A DNA stretch of 64,000 nucleotides from Leptomonas pyrrhocoris (GCF_001293395.1 NW_015438358.1:253095-317094); one strand, 5' to 3'; shown: positions 1 to 12,164, counted from the stretch's first letter. Notes: generated from the sequence alone by a model not told the origin. Numbers and translations are program-made.

Positions 1-1
1 C

Positions 2-1987
2 AGCGCGGTGCCGGATCAGCTGCGCAACCACATCGTCTGCTTCGCCGTCCGCATGCCGTTTCTGGTCGGCACCTGTGGCGCCAAACATAGCAAGGCCCGC
101 GTCGTGTTCGACACGCAGAAGATGCTTGACATTTCGAAGGTGCTGTGGGACATCGGCTGCCACGTTGCCTCCACGACGGACACGCTCTCACACTTCGCGA
201 CCAGCAGCTCGCAGATCCCGTGGTACCGCATCGACTGCGTGCGCTTTCCGGACGAGGTGTCGCAGGTGACCCTGTGCGAGCTGCGCGAGCCGAATGCGCT
301 GCTGGTGGACAACGTGAACATGCCAAAGAAGATGGGTGACGGCCTCTCCAAGATGTGCAAGGGCGAGTACAAGGAGGCGTTGCAGATCTTTGACTCCGTT
401 CACAGCGACAACGTGCAACTGAAGCGGCTGCGCCAGATCTGCCTCGACCGCGCATCGACGGGTGACACCAGCAAGTACATCCACCTCATCCAAGACGTGT
501 ACGCTCTCGACGCGGCGGGGAGCAGAAGCGCCGACGTCGCCATCGGCGAGCCGCCGGTGTTCGCGGACATGACGCCCACGTCCACTGCCCCCAACGGCGA
601 GGAGGCGGGCGTGCGGCGCGACCCTCTTGTCGATGTCCCCATCTTCTCGAAGAGCTTTCTCCATCCCACGTCGATCCTCACCCCGTCGCAGCGTGCCCAA
701 CTGCTGGGCGACGCCCCCACACCTCTCGCGCGCCACACCGTCACCAACACCAAAACAAACACCACCAGCGCTGTTGCCGCAGCTGCCGTCGTCGCCGCGT
801 CGGCGAACACCTCCGGCGGGGAGGCGATGGAGCCGTCGCGGCTGACGGAGAAGGAGGTGGACAAGGCGATGGGGCCGCGGCCGCCGGCCGAGGTCGGTGG
901 ACCACACGGACTCGGACTGCCGCCCTTGTTGCCCAAGAACGCTAATATGACGGGTGGTGGCGTCACCTCCAGCATTCCCGGCAGTAACCACGCAGCTTGG
1001 CACGTCACGGGCGGCTCGCATCTCGGCACCAGCTCCCACCTGCAGGACCAGGTGGACGCCATGTCGTTCCTGACGGACGCCTTTGTCTTCGACTCGTCGG
1101 TGGCCTCGGCCGAGGCAATTGGCGCTGCGGTGCCCAGCTCCGCCGATGAACCGCAGGTGCTGCGCGACGTGAACCAACACGAGTGGCAGGTCTCCCTCTT
1201 TCCGGTCGGCAGTGGTGCCTTCAGCGCCGTCTACCTCGGCATGTCCGATGATGGAGTTCAGGTCGCCATCAAGCGCATTCCCCGACTTCACCGCGGCATC
1301 AAGGAGGAGGAGATGGTGTCGGAGGTGTGCACGTGCGCCAAGCTGCGCCACCCGAACATCGTCCCTTACATCTCCTGCTGTGTCACGCAGTCGTATCTCG
1401 CCATCATTATGGAGTACATGCCAGGCGGTTCGCTGCACGACATCATCGAGAACTTCGGCAAGCTGCCGCGTACGGTGGTGCGCCGCTTCATGCTGGACAT
1501 CGTGAACGGGCTGGCCTACCTGCATGAGTCGACGACGCACGGCGACGTGAAGCCGCACAACATTCTACTCGGCGTCGACGGGGTGTGCAAGCTTTCCGAC
1601 TTCGGATCCGCCTCGGACAAGCTGACCGAGGCAGCCTGTGTGAACGAGGACCGCCTGCTGCGCGGGACAGCGGTGTACATCTCACCGGAGGGTGCACGGA
1701 ACTTACCACTGACCTCAGCCTCCGATATTTACTCGTTGGGCATCTCATTCCTGGAGATGGTGCTGGGCCGGCTGCCGTGGCGGTGGGCGGATTTACAGAG
1801 ACAAGACGCACTGCCTCTGCGCTCCGACCACGAGTTTGTCCAATGCCTCATCGCCGGCGTCATTGTGGTTGACATCCCCGATAACCTCGATCACGATATG
1901 CGTGAATTGGCCCTCGCCGCTTGCGCGGAGGTTCCCGAAAATCGTCCAACGGCGCAAGAGTTACTGTCCTTCTCCTTCCTTATTTAG
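2..1987 (+). CDS. Ser/Thr protein kinase, 5' end cut by window edge
   Basis: The frame is open from the first bases of the window, so the true N-terminus lies upstream. Residue numbers here start at the GTG at position 8. A C-terminal kinase domain spans about residues 394-655: glycine-rich loop GSGAFSAV (401-408), VAIK with the ATP-binding lysine (422), HGDVKPHN catalytic loop (511-518), DFG (531-533), and YISPEG in place of the usual APE (557-562). The loop and the SPE resemble STE11/MEKK-type kinases, but I cannot place it in a subfamily. The HRD arginine is replaced by glycine, so it is a non-RD kinase, while the catalytic Asp, Lys and Asn remain. About 390 residues precede the domain. 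The region 180-390 is low-complexity (Ala, Ser, Thr, Gly) and probably disordered; the first 170 residues look folded but I do not recognise them. The kinase call is secure, the substrate unknown. Confidence 0.9.
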   Translation, partial: SAVPDQLRNHIVCFAVRMPFLVGTCGAKHSKARVVFDTQKMLDISKVLWDIGCHVASTTDTLSHFATSSSQIPWYRIDCVRFPDEVSQVTLCELREPNALLVDNVNMPKKMGDGLSKMCKGEYKEALQIFDSVHSDNVQLKRLRQICLDRASTGDTSKYIHLIQDVYALDAAGSRSADVAIGEPPVFADMTPTSTAPNGEEAGVRRDPLVDVPIFSKSFLHPTSILTPSQRAQLLGDAPTPLARHTVTNTKTNTTSAVAAAAVVAASANTSGGEAMEPSRLTEKEVDKAMGPRPPAEVGGPHGLGLPPLLPKNANMTGGGVTSSIPGSNHAAWHVTGGSHLGTSSHLQDQVDAMSFLTDAFVFDSSVASAEAIGAAVPSSADEPQVLRDVNQHEWQVSLFPVGSGAFSAVYLGMSDDGVQVAIKRIPRLHRGIKEEEMVSEVCTCAKLRHPNIVPYISCCVTQSYLAIIMEYMPGGSLHDIIENFGKLPRTVVRRFMLDIVNGLAYLHESTTHGDVKPHNILLGVDGVCKLSDFGSASDKLTEAACVNEDRLLRGTAVYISPEGARNLPLTSASDIYSLGISFLEMVLGRLPWRWADLQRQDALPLRSDHEFVQCLIAGVIVVDIPDNLDHDMRELALAACAEVPENRPTAQELLSFSFLI

Positions 1988-4183
1988 GCTCCAACGCATG
2001 GTACATAGAGTTAGCTGCATGCTACGTTGTCAGCTACCGTTTCTACGAACCTTTTTTTTTTTAAAGCGATCTTTTTGAGTTACTACAGCTTGTTAAGACG
2101 CTCGCCCTCCCAAACCGAAACATTCATAAACTTCTCTTCAATAAACAAACAAGAATCTGCTAACGTTAAAGCTGCATTTTTGCTGCTATACGCCACAGCG
2201 GTTTCCTCTCTCTTTTTCCTTTTCACTTTTTTTTTTTGGCTGTTGCGACTCAGTTGATTCCGCTGAGGTACGATGTAGATAGAGTTTTGGGTTTTTCTTT
2301 TAGTGAGACGTATTGTTTTTAGTGGAAGGGCTGTCTTTCTTCTTGTTTCTTTTACTTTGATCCCCTGTCGTCGTTGCCGCTCTAATTGTTTTCCGCTATT
2401 GTTTTGTACTCTTAGGTTGCCCTCTAAGCCTGTCTTTTCTGTATTTTCAAGCAACTCCTTCGAAGGGGTTTGCGATCACAACGCTTTATTTTCCCTTTCT
2501 ATTCTCTCCGCGCGTTGATGCCTTCCCTCCCCTTTTTTTCCACGCCGTCGTCGACCTTTCGTCTGCACGTTATGATGGGGATGCTTGTAATGCTGCAGAC
2601 AAAAGACGCGTGTTGTGCTTGCATGACGTCTTGGGCTGAACCAAAGGAAGCACGCCATTCGAGAATGAAGAGGGAGCGAGCTCATTAGGTGCCCGAATAC
2701 CGTCGTATTCTTTTATTTCTTTCGTTACGCTCGCTCCGACTCAGTCAGCCCTTTGATGCGGTTTCGCTTTCTGCTGGATCGTCATTGTACGTATGAATTA
2801 GACGCGTTTGCGTGTTTATGTGAGTGCCACGGGCGTTGAATTGCGTCTTATGTTTCGTTAAGGTGCTCTCTTTCTTCTTACGGATGTTGGTGTACCTTTT
2901 TTTTCCGACTGTGTTTTGCTTATTCTTCCGTTTTATCTAAGTGTGATTATCTTTTGCCTTCTTTCTCGTATTTTTTTTTCCTTTTTTGGTTTTCTCTGAA
3001 TAGCTCACTCCCACGCATCACTTATACACCTGTCTTTCCACGTTTTGAAGTTGTGACCTCTGCTCTTGTATCATACTCTTGTGTTACTTATTTCATCGTG
3101 CCCGTTGTTTTCGTGTATAATCTTCTACCTTTTCTTTGTGTGCGGCCGTATGTCCGACGGTAAAGCGGTACGGCATCTTTCTCTTTCTCTCTGCAGACAC
3201 ATTAGTGTTTTGTTTCTCTTGACTATTGTGCCGTATTCGATGCGAAGGACGCTCTTGTTTCTGCTTTCTACGCATTCGCACGAATCTTTTCTGCTTTTCT
3301 GCTTTCCTGTATTTTCTGATAGCGATGAAAAAAATAAGAATAGAATGGTTTCGCAGGATGTTCAACAAGGCGTTTCTTAGAGGCACCCACACAAAACAAC
3401 AAAAAAACTGCGTTAGGCATCGTTTCCCTCCTTTCGTTTTTCGTTCTTAATTTTTTTTGCTGGGCTCCCTCGTAGACTCCTATGTTCTGTCTCGTAGGTT
3501 GTAGTTCCCTCTCTTTCCTGTTTGTTTCGCACTAAATCGCTTTGCACGCCACAGGATGGCCTCTTCCTGTTTTCCCGTTGTCTTTTTATGTTGACATTTT
3601 TTCCTCTATACCCGGTGAACAAGCGCTACCACCCAAGTGCTGCCTTTCCTTTCTCTCTTTTTTTTTTTTTAATTTCATATGGCACGGATTGCGCAACCGA
3701 AGTGAATTCCATGAAGGACAATCTTCGCACAACGATGCCATTTGGGCTGGTGGATTCTCAAACGAACAGCTTGCAAAGGGATGACATGTACAGACACTCC
3801 TTTCGCGCCTTTTCATGTGCGTGTGCGAATATGGACGAGATGAGGAGAGCTGTGATCGGAGCTTGGTAAAGCCTCCGTTCATCTTCACGGGTTCTGTTAG
3901 TCCCATTATTTTTATTTCTCTTTTTTACACGGACAACTATGCGTATTCCCTCTGCTAAGCTCTATTTATTATGATTACCATTATTATTATTATTACTACT
4001 GTTCGTATTGGCGTTATTACTGATTTTCGAAACTGTTTGAGTTTTCATTTCCTTGCAGTCGGTGCTCAAGCCTTTTACTTCACACGCAACGGAGAAGAAA
4101 GGTATCTCTCTCTCTGGAGCCTTGTATAAAAAACGGTGGAGATAACCTGTCCTCTTGTCAGCTATGTTTGTCGAAAGGCTGCG

Positions 4184-4225
4184 CACACACACCTACACAC
4201 ATACACATACACACACTCACACACC
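4184..4225. repeat. CA-rich microsatellite
   Basis: Imperfect run of CA units interrupted by CT and TA. It lies in the long spacer upstream of the cyclin gene. Confidence 0.85.
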
Positions 4226-6173
4226 AGCAACTACAAGTTCGCGCCCTCGCTCCACGTCGCTCCCGATTCGCTGTCTGGCGAGCGTCATACAACTGCGTAC
4301 TACGTGAAACCGAAGCTGCTCCGTCACGGGTAGGAAGGCGGCTGCCGACTCCTTGTTTTCCTTTTCCGTGTCTCCTGGCTCACTTTTCCTCCACTACGCT
4401 GTAAGATAAAAAGAAAAATATTCCTTTGTATACTCTTAGGTGCGAAGCAGGAAATGTAGTGATGCAAAGCAGAAGCGGCGGGAGCTGCGTCGACAACAGG
4501 GAGCAACAATAGACCTCACCCACACCTAGAGCTTCCATGGCAACTTACCCCCCCCCCCCCTCAAAAAAAGCAACAACAACAATGGATGGAGAATCACTGT
4601 GAAGATGCCAGAGGAACCCATACCAATTTTCCACGCAAAAAAAGTGTTTCCAGTTGTGTTTTGTTTTACGTCGGTGCTCCGACACTTCGACGCGGCGCCT
4701 AAGTGAATCTTTGTTTCGTGTGTGTGTGTTTCCATCTCGTTCCTGTGCAGTTTCTCACCGGTCTCAGTTCGTTCACCGGAGGAGAAGAAACGGACGACCT
4801 TTAGTGGAGAATCGAAAGTGTATAGCTAATGGAAAGTGTTGTTGAAGTTGAGGCACCAAATCCATTTTTTCCTTCTCCAATGCCGGTAAGTTCTTTTTTC
4901 CGTTTCTCAGAGCACAACTCTTCTTTTTTGTATTGTTACTTTTGAGTTGATTTATTTGAAGTGTTCTTCCTCCCCGCCATCCTCGTTTAATGCCGCCGGT
5001 TTCATCGCGCATGGGAGGGTCGTCTCATCGCGTGATGAGAGGAGGAAGAGGATGAGCTTTGCAGGACTGTTGACGTACCGGTAAACACGCGTTTGGTGTG
5101 ATATCTATAAGCATATTTATGTTTCCTTTTCGGTTTTCTCGTTTGCTGTATAATTTCCTGAAAAAAAAAAAACAAAACAAAACACATATGCACCTCTCTG
5201 TGCGCAGGTAGTGCGCTATGCGAACCGACCCTCTTTGAGAGATGTTATTTTCTCTCTACAACAACATAACCGCACAACGATCAGCTCTAAGCCATATATT
5301 TATATGCGTACTGAAAGTGCTTTCTTCAGGAAAAAGTGACACGCGTTGTGAAGCTCCGATGCACGTTGTCGAGTCCAAAGGACAACAATTTTCGTTGAAA
5401 GCAACTCTTCCGCCACAGCAACGTCGGGCGCAACAAGAAGGAAGTTGCCTACTTGCTGTTGTGCGTGTATGTTTGAGCTCCAATTACCGGAGACATACAA
5501 GGATGGTGGTGTTGCGCAAACGAGCCTTGATCGTTGCTGCTCACATCTTATGCACCGATGTTTCCCTCCGTCTTTTCGGATCGATGCTGCGGCTCGACGC
5601 CGCTCCCTTTCTTTTCGCGCCAACGTTTCTCTCTCTCATCCGTCTTTCGCCTTCTTCAACATTCCCTCTAATCTGGTGTATCGATGCGAACGTCTCCTCG
5701 CCTCGTTCTTGCGTTCTTGCCCATTGATGGTCTCCAATGCCCAATGCGGACTCTGAAGAAAAATAACAAAGGTATTTGTTTCTTAGCGCGTCGAACGGAA
5801 TAGGACACATCGACGGCAGCAGAGAACGAGAAAGAGAAAACTTGGGACCTGCCGTGGCAAAGGCTAACACTGTCATCGTGCGCAACGCGTATTCAAAAAG
5901 GAAGTAAGAAAGAAAAACACTGATACAGTCACGCTCACATCTCTGTTTCCCCCGCGACGCGTTCCGTCTGAAGCGGCGCACATCCCGGTAGGAACCTCCG
6001 CCTTTTATACAGGTATCTTTTGGTTGCCACTACGTGGTTCTCGACGCATTCCCCCACAGTCACTTCGTTTTCTTTCCTTATGCGTGGGAGATAAACAGCC
6101 ACCTTCTCAGCTCCATCGGAAAACACACATCTTCTCGTTTTTTTTTCCGCACCTCCGCGTGTCTTCTCCGCAC

Positions 6174-6192
6174 ATATATATATATATATATA
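6174..6192. repeat. (TA)n microsatellite
   Basis: Perfect alternating AT run of about 19 bases in spacer DNA. Confidence 0.9.
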
Positions 6193-6810
6193 GGTCTTCC
6201 TTTTCTTTGCTTCTTTTCCCTATCAGAGACTCGAGTGCGTGCTGTGGAACCTTTTTTTTTTGTAGTGGCGTGTTGTACTCCTTGCTCTTCTCAACATTGT
6301 TTTCATTTGTCACTCGAGGAGATTTCAATCACTAGGGCTTTTTCATTTGTTTATTTGCGCTCACTACTTCGTTTCTGCTGCGGGACGCAGGAGTGGCGCC
6401 GCCTATCGACTCGGCCAGGAAAAGCTTCAAATACGAGGAAGTATACGACAGTGGCATTCATCCCTGTTCAATTGGGGCAGGCATCGTCCTTGTTACTCAC
6501 TCGACCCTGTGGCATGCATTCCCATTTTTTCTTTGTATGTCTGTTTTTTTTACCAGTGCCCTCGTTGAAGCGAACCAACAACCAAAAGGAATATTAAGGG
6601 TGCTCTGATATTCTCGTCTCGGAGGCAGCGGCTTTTTTTTGTCTCAAGTGAGGGATTTTGTATCATTATCCTCCCCCAGGAGCTCAGGAGATCATACAAC
6701 TGGAAAGAAACAAACAAAAGAAGCCCAATCGATAATAACTACTCTATTCTCCATCTATTCATCCATATATATTTCTGGAAGAACGACCCAAGTAAGGCGT
6801 AGTGAAACAT

Positions 6811-6875
6811 TGTTTTCATTTTTTATTCTTTTGAAAGTTTTGCTTTCTTGTTCTTGTATTCGCTGTTTGTTTCAG
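6811..6875 (+). promoter_or_regulatory. Candidate trans-splice acceptor for the cyclin gene
   Basis: A T-rich pyrimidine tract ends in TTTCAG, with AG at 6874-6875, the first AG after the tract. It would give a 5' UTR of about 139 nt. This is the arrangement expected for spliced-leader addition in trypanosomatids; not experimentally shown. Confidence 0.55.
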
Positions 6876-7014
6876 GCCTCGATTTGCTGCTCCGCGAGAA
6901 CTACTGCACGTAAATTACTCGTGTTGCGCCTCCAAAAGAAAAGAGAAGAGGTAAGGACTCTGCACCGCTTTCTGTTTAACGTTTATTAATAAAAAGAAAG
7001 AAGCGGTAACAACA

Positions 7015-7869
7015 ATGATCTCTATTCCGGTGATGACCGATGAGACGGTGGTGCGGTATCACGCGCACACCGGCACCGCGGTCGACGAGGGCGCCGACTA
7101 CCACGTCGGTGCAGCCGCACAAGAGGATGCCTGCGAGCCAGCGGCAGGGGCCGTGCCGGTGTCGTTCGGCATGACCACCGGCAACTGGGTGAACAATACC
7201 GGCGGCAATATCGCTGTTGCGGCTGCTGCGCCAATGAGCAGAAGCTTGACGGCCACGGATAGCGCACCGGCGTACTTCAGCGTGGCGGTCCCGTTTGGGA
7301 ACAGCATTTTAGACGTCGGCCCCGCCCCGGCAGCCATCACCGCCCCGGTAGATGTCGCCCCACCGGAGATGCCGCTTTTGGCGCAGTACTGCGCGCTAGC
7401 CCTGCAGCTCCGCTGTGACAAGAACCAAGACGCGGATCAGAACTTCCGCTCGTGCTTTCACAGCAGTCGCGTTCCAAGCATCTCCTTGTGGGATTACGTC
7501 CGCCGTTTCGCCAAGTACTCCATCTGCAGTGAGGAGTGTTTCATTATAGCAATGGTCTTGATGGATCGATACGTAGGGAGAACCAGGGTGCCGATCACGC
7601 TGCGCAACGTCCACCGGCTGTACATCACCGCCATGACGCTCAGCGTGAAGCTGCGGGACGACGCGTACTACAGCAACGCGTACTACGCAAGTATTGGCGG
7701 TGTATTGAATGGGGAATTGAACGTACTGGAATTGGAACTCTTAGACACGGTGCAGTGGTTCACCTGGGTGGACCGGACGGTGTATGACGCGTACATCCAG
7801 AGACTAGAGGCACTCTTCTGCTCGGCCCTGCCGCAGAGAACGACAATGCCGCCACCTCACTGGCATTAG
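7015..7869 (+). CDS. PHO80-like cyclin
   Basis: Encodes 284 residues. The first 120 or so are Ala/Pro/Gly-rich and probably disordered. The cyclin fold occupies about residues 121-268. It contains PSISLWDYVRRF (154-165), the helix ending VLMDRY (181-186), then HRLYITAMTLSVKLRDD (200-216) and a segment ending LELELLDTVQW (238-248). This order of motifs is typical of the PHO80/Pcl cyclin family, which in trypanosomatids includes the CYC2-type cyclins that pair with cdc2-related kinases (CRKs). By family it should activate a CRK, but the partner and cell-cycle role cannot be read from sequence. The ATG follows a purine-rich leader and a good candidate splice acceptor 139 nt upstream. Confidence 0.85.
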   Translation: MISIPVMTDETVVRYHAHTGTAVDEGADYHVGAAAQEDACEPAAGAVPVSFGMTTGNWVNNTGGNIAVAAAAPMSRSLTATDSAPAYFSVAVPFGNSILDVGPAPAAITAPVDVAPPEMPLLAQYCALALQLRCDKNQDADQNFRSCFHSSRVPSISLWDYVRRFAKYSICSEECFIIAMVLMDRYVGRTRVPITLRNVHRLYITAMTLSVKLRDDAYYSNAYYASIGGVLNGELNVLELELLDTVQWFTWVDRTVYDAYIQRLEALFCSALPQRTTMPPPHWH

Positions 7870-9230
7870 GGGATGATAAAAAAAGAAGAGAGAAAGAAAT
7901 GAAAGAAAAGTCAAAAGTGCTGCCTTTTGATTCCTTTAATTGGGGTTTTTTTTTTTGGAGTCGAATTAATACCTCTCGAAAATAAAAACGGATGTACTCC
8001 AGAAAGCGCAGGTGATCTTCTTAACGCGTACAGCTCTCGACAAGTTCGTTGGTAGCCGCTGGAACACGAGCTGAGACGTGTTCTTTCTTCTTCTTTTCGA
8101 TCTGCCGTTGTATTCACTTTATCTATCTTCCCCTCTTGCACATATGAAATGGTGTATCTTAGATGCCATCAGTTACGATAATAATACATTGTAAGTGCGT
8201 TGTGCTCGTTTTGCTTCTTGTGCGATGGCGGTGGTCTAAGTGTCTTTGTTTTGTAGCTATTCCGCCCAGTGCTCGGCCGGGTTTTTGTTTTCCTGAGTGA
8301 GTTGGGTCTTTCCACAGCCGCGGTAGGAGTTTGTAGTTGTACGTCTTTTCATTTCTTGTATTTGTAGTTCAGTTATCGGTCCCGCTCCGACGTACCTTAT
8401 CGGCTCCACAAACGACTGAGATCAAGTGTTGTAGCTCTGACAATTGTGTGGTTTGGCACTTTCCACTGCAGTGTCCTTATCAATTTATTATTATTATTTG
8501 ATTTCGTGTTTCAACGCTTTGTTCTCTGACTTCCTTCCCCCTCCCCCCTCTCCCCTTCTCGCTCTTCACCTCTCCTCCATTTCTCTTCTGTGTACCAAGC
8601 AATTCATCCCTACGTGCTTTGACATCTCAAGGGTGCACTCACGATTCTGCTGCGGCGTATTGCCGTGCGGAGAGGAGTACACGTACACGCTTGTTGTGGT
8701 TGACGGCTGCACCGTAAAGAAGAATCGAAGGAGAGAAAAGGCAGAAAAGGTAAAGTGTGAGGGGCGAGGAAAGCGGCCGAAGGAATAGTGCGAAGAACTT
8801 CGCCATGGCACCTAAAAAGAAGGCAACCGAGGGAGCAACATGTTGTACCTTCGCTTCTCTCTGTGCGCTTTACTTAAAAAAAAAAACAAAAAAATCGAAA
8901 ACAGGAAAGAAAAGGGAAATCGAAAATTTCGTTGCGGGGTGCGGGTGAAGCGCGTAGGAAGGTTTTAAAATAATCTTCTTTTATGTATGTTGTGTGCGTG
9001 TGCGGGGGTTCGGGGATCTCCGCGCGGCTGCGGAGGTGTGCTGTGCGACAAAGTGCTTTTTGCTGATCTGTATGGGTGAACATGGGACGGCGACTGCGGT
9101 GCCGGCGCGTCTTTCTTCGTCCGCGACGAGGTGAGTTCAGACGTTTTATGTTTTCATCCCCCAAAAGGAAAAGTGCTCGCTGTCTCGTTTTTTTTTTCCT
9201 TCTTCCTAGGCTCCGTTAGTTCATATTTTT

Positions 9231-9277
9231 GTGCTGTGCTGTGCTGTGTCTGTGTCTGTGTGTCTGTGTGTGTATGT
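9231..9277. repeat. GT-rich microsatellite
   Basis: Imperfect run made of GTGCT and TGTC/TGTG units in spacer DNA upstream of the DysF gene. Confidence 0.8.
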
Positions 9278-10407
9278 CGCAGGTCGTCACACGATTATTA
9301 TATATATATATTGTTTGTTTGTTTCCCGTCGTTGTTGAGTATCAGCGATTTTCTATCTTCACCTGGCCTTTGTATATGCGGGACGGGTTGCCCGTTTTTG
9401 GTTTGTTTTCATTTGTTTCCGTTTCCCCATTGAGCACTATTGTTGTTGTGTTTATTCGCTTTCCGCCATTTCCTTAGCTTTTACCAGTCCCTTTGTTAAT
9501 CCTCTTTGTCTTTTTTTTTACCCTTCCGCCCGCTTTTTGAAGCAGCTCATACGCCGAGGGCTGGTAGGTGCTTTTTTTGTTATGTGTGTGTATTTTACCG
9601 GTGGTGAGGACGTGGAGGATCGCAGGGTAGTCTCCAACACAACAATACCGTTAACGGCATCGATGCTGCCAAGCAGAACCGAGGCCCCTATTCGCGCCTT
9701 TATCGTTTCAGCGTTAACTCCACGCAACGTTGCAGCGCGTGAGCCGCATGTCAAGGTACGCTCAGTGGATCATGCTGCATGCATACACAATCATACACAC
9801 ATACATATTCGTGTGTACGGAGGTGGAGTACACGTAGAGATGTCGATTTACTACTGCAATTGGAACGGAGAGCACTCGTTGCCAGGCGACAACAGCAAGC
9901 GGTATGTGTCCGTCCTCTCGTCTTCTCAATTCAATTCCTCCTCCATATCCCCCCCCCTTCTCTCGACGTCGTATAGAAAAAATCTCTACACGTACCCATC
10001 AAATTACGCACCCACGACAAACACATCTCGTGTGCAACCAGCAAAAAGGTGTTCAAGCACCAAAAACACGCTTTCACAAAGCACATCTTCATACGGTTTT
10101 GTTTTCTTTTTCCTCTCTGGGTTTCTCCTTTTATTTTGTATCCCCTGTTGTGTTCGTGCTTGCGGAAACCAGAACGTTACGGTTCCCCCCCCCCTCCTTT
10201 GGTGCGGAAAACTCTTACGGTGCACGCCCAACGTTGCCTTTTATTTATATACAGAATTCTTGTCCCCAACTTCTTTCCTCGAACAACACAAGATTTCTTT
10301 TTTCTTTTTATACTGATAACTCAAGAGGTGCGTTTTGGCTTTAGCGGTGTCGTGTAGAGCTCGCGTTTTGCTGCTGTATCGATTATCGACTTGTCCCTTC
10401 CACTGGT

Positions 10408-10496
10408 GTTATTGCCTGTTTTTTTTTCTATTTACTTCGTTTGCGTTCTATTGCCTTTTCTTGTAAGCTATTCGCCGCTTGCTCTCTTCCCACTAG
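10408..10496 (+). promoter_or_regulatory. Candidate trans-splice acceptor region for the DysF gene
   Basis: A T-rich tract leads to AG at 10466-10467. A second pyrimidine stretch ends CCCACTAG with AG at 10495-10496. Either would leave a 5' UTR of about 95-125 nt before the ATG at 10593. Confidence 0.5.
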
Positions 10497-10592
10497 TATT
10501 ATTATTGTTTTTCGCTGCTATCTTGAAGGATACACATCACGTTGTACGCAGCGACCGCCTGTGCTTTCGTCATTTCAACAACCACACTTAAT

Positions 10593-12008
10593 ATGGCTCA
10601 TCAACCCACTACCCCTGGGCAGCCGGACGCACCAGCTGTGGCGGCTACCCTCAGCCAAAGTGAGACCCCCCGTCCTCCGTCGCACAACGGCAGCACCTCG
10701 TCCTCCAACACGAACACGCCGCGCTCCACCTCGGTGGAGCCGGGGCCGACGTTGTGGGTTGAGATGTGGGAGAACCAGCGGTGGTTCCCGGTGATTGGGT
10801 GGAGCACCAGTCGCTTCCAGCAGGACCTGCCGACATTCTGCCGCGTGCCGCCTGGTCACCGCCAGTGCGGGTCGCACCCCGCCGACTTCGATGCCGCGCT
10901 CAACGCGACCAACCCCCCACCGTCGGACGCGGCTAACCCAAACTTCCCGGCGCAGTCCGTCGCACAACTGCAGGTGCCGAAGGGGTACCGCTGGGTCGGC
11001 TATTGGGAGATGTGCAAGCAGCACCGCCACGGCACCGACGCCAGTGGGTGGCGCTACGCGGAGCAGTTCTTCGTCTCTGACGGGCAGTCGGGCTACCGCA
11101 GCGACACCCTTGCGCCCTTCAAGCAGACGCAGACGTCGCTCTGTGTGGTGCGTCGCCGGCTGTGGCGCCGTCGGGTGGCGGTGCTGACCGGGGACGAGGT
11201 GGCGCCGTCCTACGACGAGATGTACATGACGGATGACGACATGCAGACCCAGACCTACCTCTCCGACATGGACGAGGAGATGGCGGTGGCGGAGGGTTTC
11301 AAGAGCGCGGAGGCGCAGGCGGTGCGGGCCGGCACGCCGTGGACGCAGGAGCAAGAGCTCAAGGCCGAGGAGGAGCTGCGCAAGTTCTGCCGGCAGCGCC
11401 GTAGTCGGGAGAGTGCCACTCGCATGCGTAGCGCCAACCCGAGCTTTGCCAATCCCTTCCAGAATAACTCCGACGCCTACCACATCTCGCCCACGCGGCA
11501 CCACCGCAGCAGCCCCGACAGCATAAAAGACGCGAGGGCGGCAGCGGCCGATGCGGCGCACAGTGGCGCCGTAGCGGCGGCGTCGTGGTTGCGGGACAGC
11601 CGACCGGAGCCATCGACGCAGGACGCGTCCCCGGACAACTCAAGCCCCGACGCCAGCGCCATCACCCCACACGAGGAACCTTATTTGCTTCGCTCCACGA
11701 ACTCCATGACGACTGGCCGAGTCGACGGCGGGGACGTGGGATCGGGCAGCCGCGTCAACCAGTTTGTCTCGGCGTCACCGACGGAGCGGCCGCTGCTGGG
11801 ACCGGACGCAGGCGATTTGCAGGCGCAGCAGACCGTCGATGAGTTTGTCAGCTCTACCCCAGTGGACGAGGTGGAGCACGTGGCCGCCGAGGAGGGCGGC
11901 ACGACCGTGTCCGTTGGCGGGATGAAGTCCCCCACCGGCTCTGACTTTCGCGCTATCTTTTCGCAATTTATGACGCCGTCGGCGGAGAAGACAGATGGGA
12001 AAGCGTAA
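10593..12008 (+). CDS. Dysferlin-domain (DysF, peroxin/TECPR1-type) protein
   Basis: I start at the ATG at 10593, giving 471 residues; the frame opens 17 codons earlier but without an ATG. Residues about 53-85 read WVEMWENQRWFPVIGWS, the tryptophan-rich DysFN pattern. Residues about 131-195 hold KGYRWVGYWEM, SGWRYAEQF and VVRRRLWRRR, the DysFC pattern. The DysF fold is built on stacked Arg and Trp residues and occurs in dysferlin, yeast Pex30-type peroxins and TECPR1. Unlike the peroxins, I see no transmembrane segments. From about residue 200 the protein is acidic, then Ala/Ser/Asp-rich and probably disordered. A role in membrane contact, autophagy or glycosome biology is a family-based guess. 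The domain call is good, the function unknown. Confidence 0.75.
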   Translation: MAHQPTTPGQPDAPAVAATLSQSETPRPPSHNGSTSSSNTNTPRSTSVEPGPTLWVEMWENQRWFPVIGWSTSRFQQDLPTFCRVPPGHRQCGSHPADFDAALNATNPPPSDAANPNFPAQSVAQLQVPKGYRWVGYWEMCKQHRHGTDASGWRYAEQFFVSDGQSGYRSDTLAPFKQTQTSLCVVRRRLWRRRVAVLTGDEVAPSYDEMYMTDDDMQTQTYLSDMDEEMAVAEGFKSAEAQAVRAGTPWTQEQELKAEEELRKFCRQRRSRESATRMRSANPSFANPFQNNSDAYHISPTRHHRSSPDSIKDARAAAADAAHSGAVAAASWLRDSRPEPSTQDASPDNSSPDASAITPHEEPYLLRSTNSMTTGRVDGGDVGSGSRVNQFVSASPTERPLLGPDAGDLQAQQTVDEFVSSTPVDEVEHVAAEEGGTTVSVGGMKSPTGSDFRAIFSQFMTPSAEKTDGKA

Positions 12009-12136
12009 GGAGTACGATTTCGCCTTCCCTCCTTCTTGCAGCGTTGTTGGTCTAACGTGGGGCTCTGTCGCGTCTCCTCTGTCATTTCGTTCCCTCAAAA
12101 CAGGGGCGACACTGGCGGCCGAAGGTTCTCTTTTTT

Positions 12137-12164
12137 CTGTTTGTTTCTGTTTGTTTCTGTTCGT
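12137..12164. repeat. Short tandem CTGTTTGTTT repeat
   Basis: About three near-perfect 10-base units in the 3' flank of the DysF gene. Confidence 0.75.

Larger units (their letters stand above)
1988..7014. other. 5.0 kb gene-free spacer
   Basis: No reading frame here has the GC-rich codon pattern of the neighbouring genes; all frames are short and AT/T-rich. Seen: many oligo-T and pyrimidine runs, a CA-rich tract at 4184-4225, a C-run near 4550, and a (TA)n run at 6174-6192. It should hold the kinase 3' UTR and the cyclin 5' UTR. I looked by eye for tRNA A/B boxes and C/D-box motifs on both strands and found nothing convincing. Confidence 0.7.
7870..10592. other. 2.7 kb gene-free spacer
   Basis: AT-rich, with T-runs, a GT-rich stretch at 9231-9277 and a short ATT repeat near 8486. 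An open frame of about 260 codons around 9540-10316 has spacer-like composition, no ATG at its 5' end and no recognisable domain. A 47-codon lysine-rich frame begins at the ATG at 8805 but is too short and low-complexity to call. Confidence 0.65.
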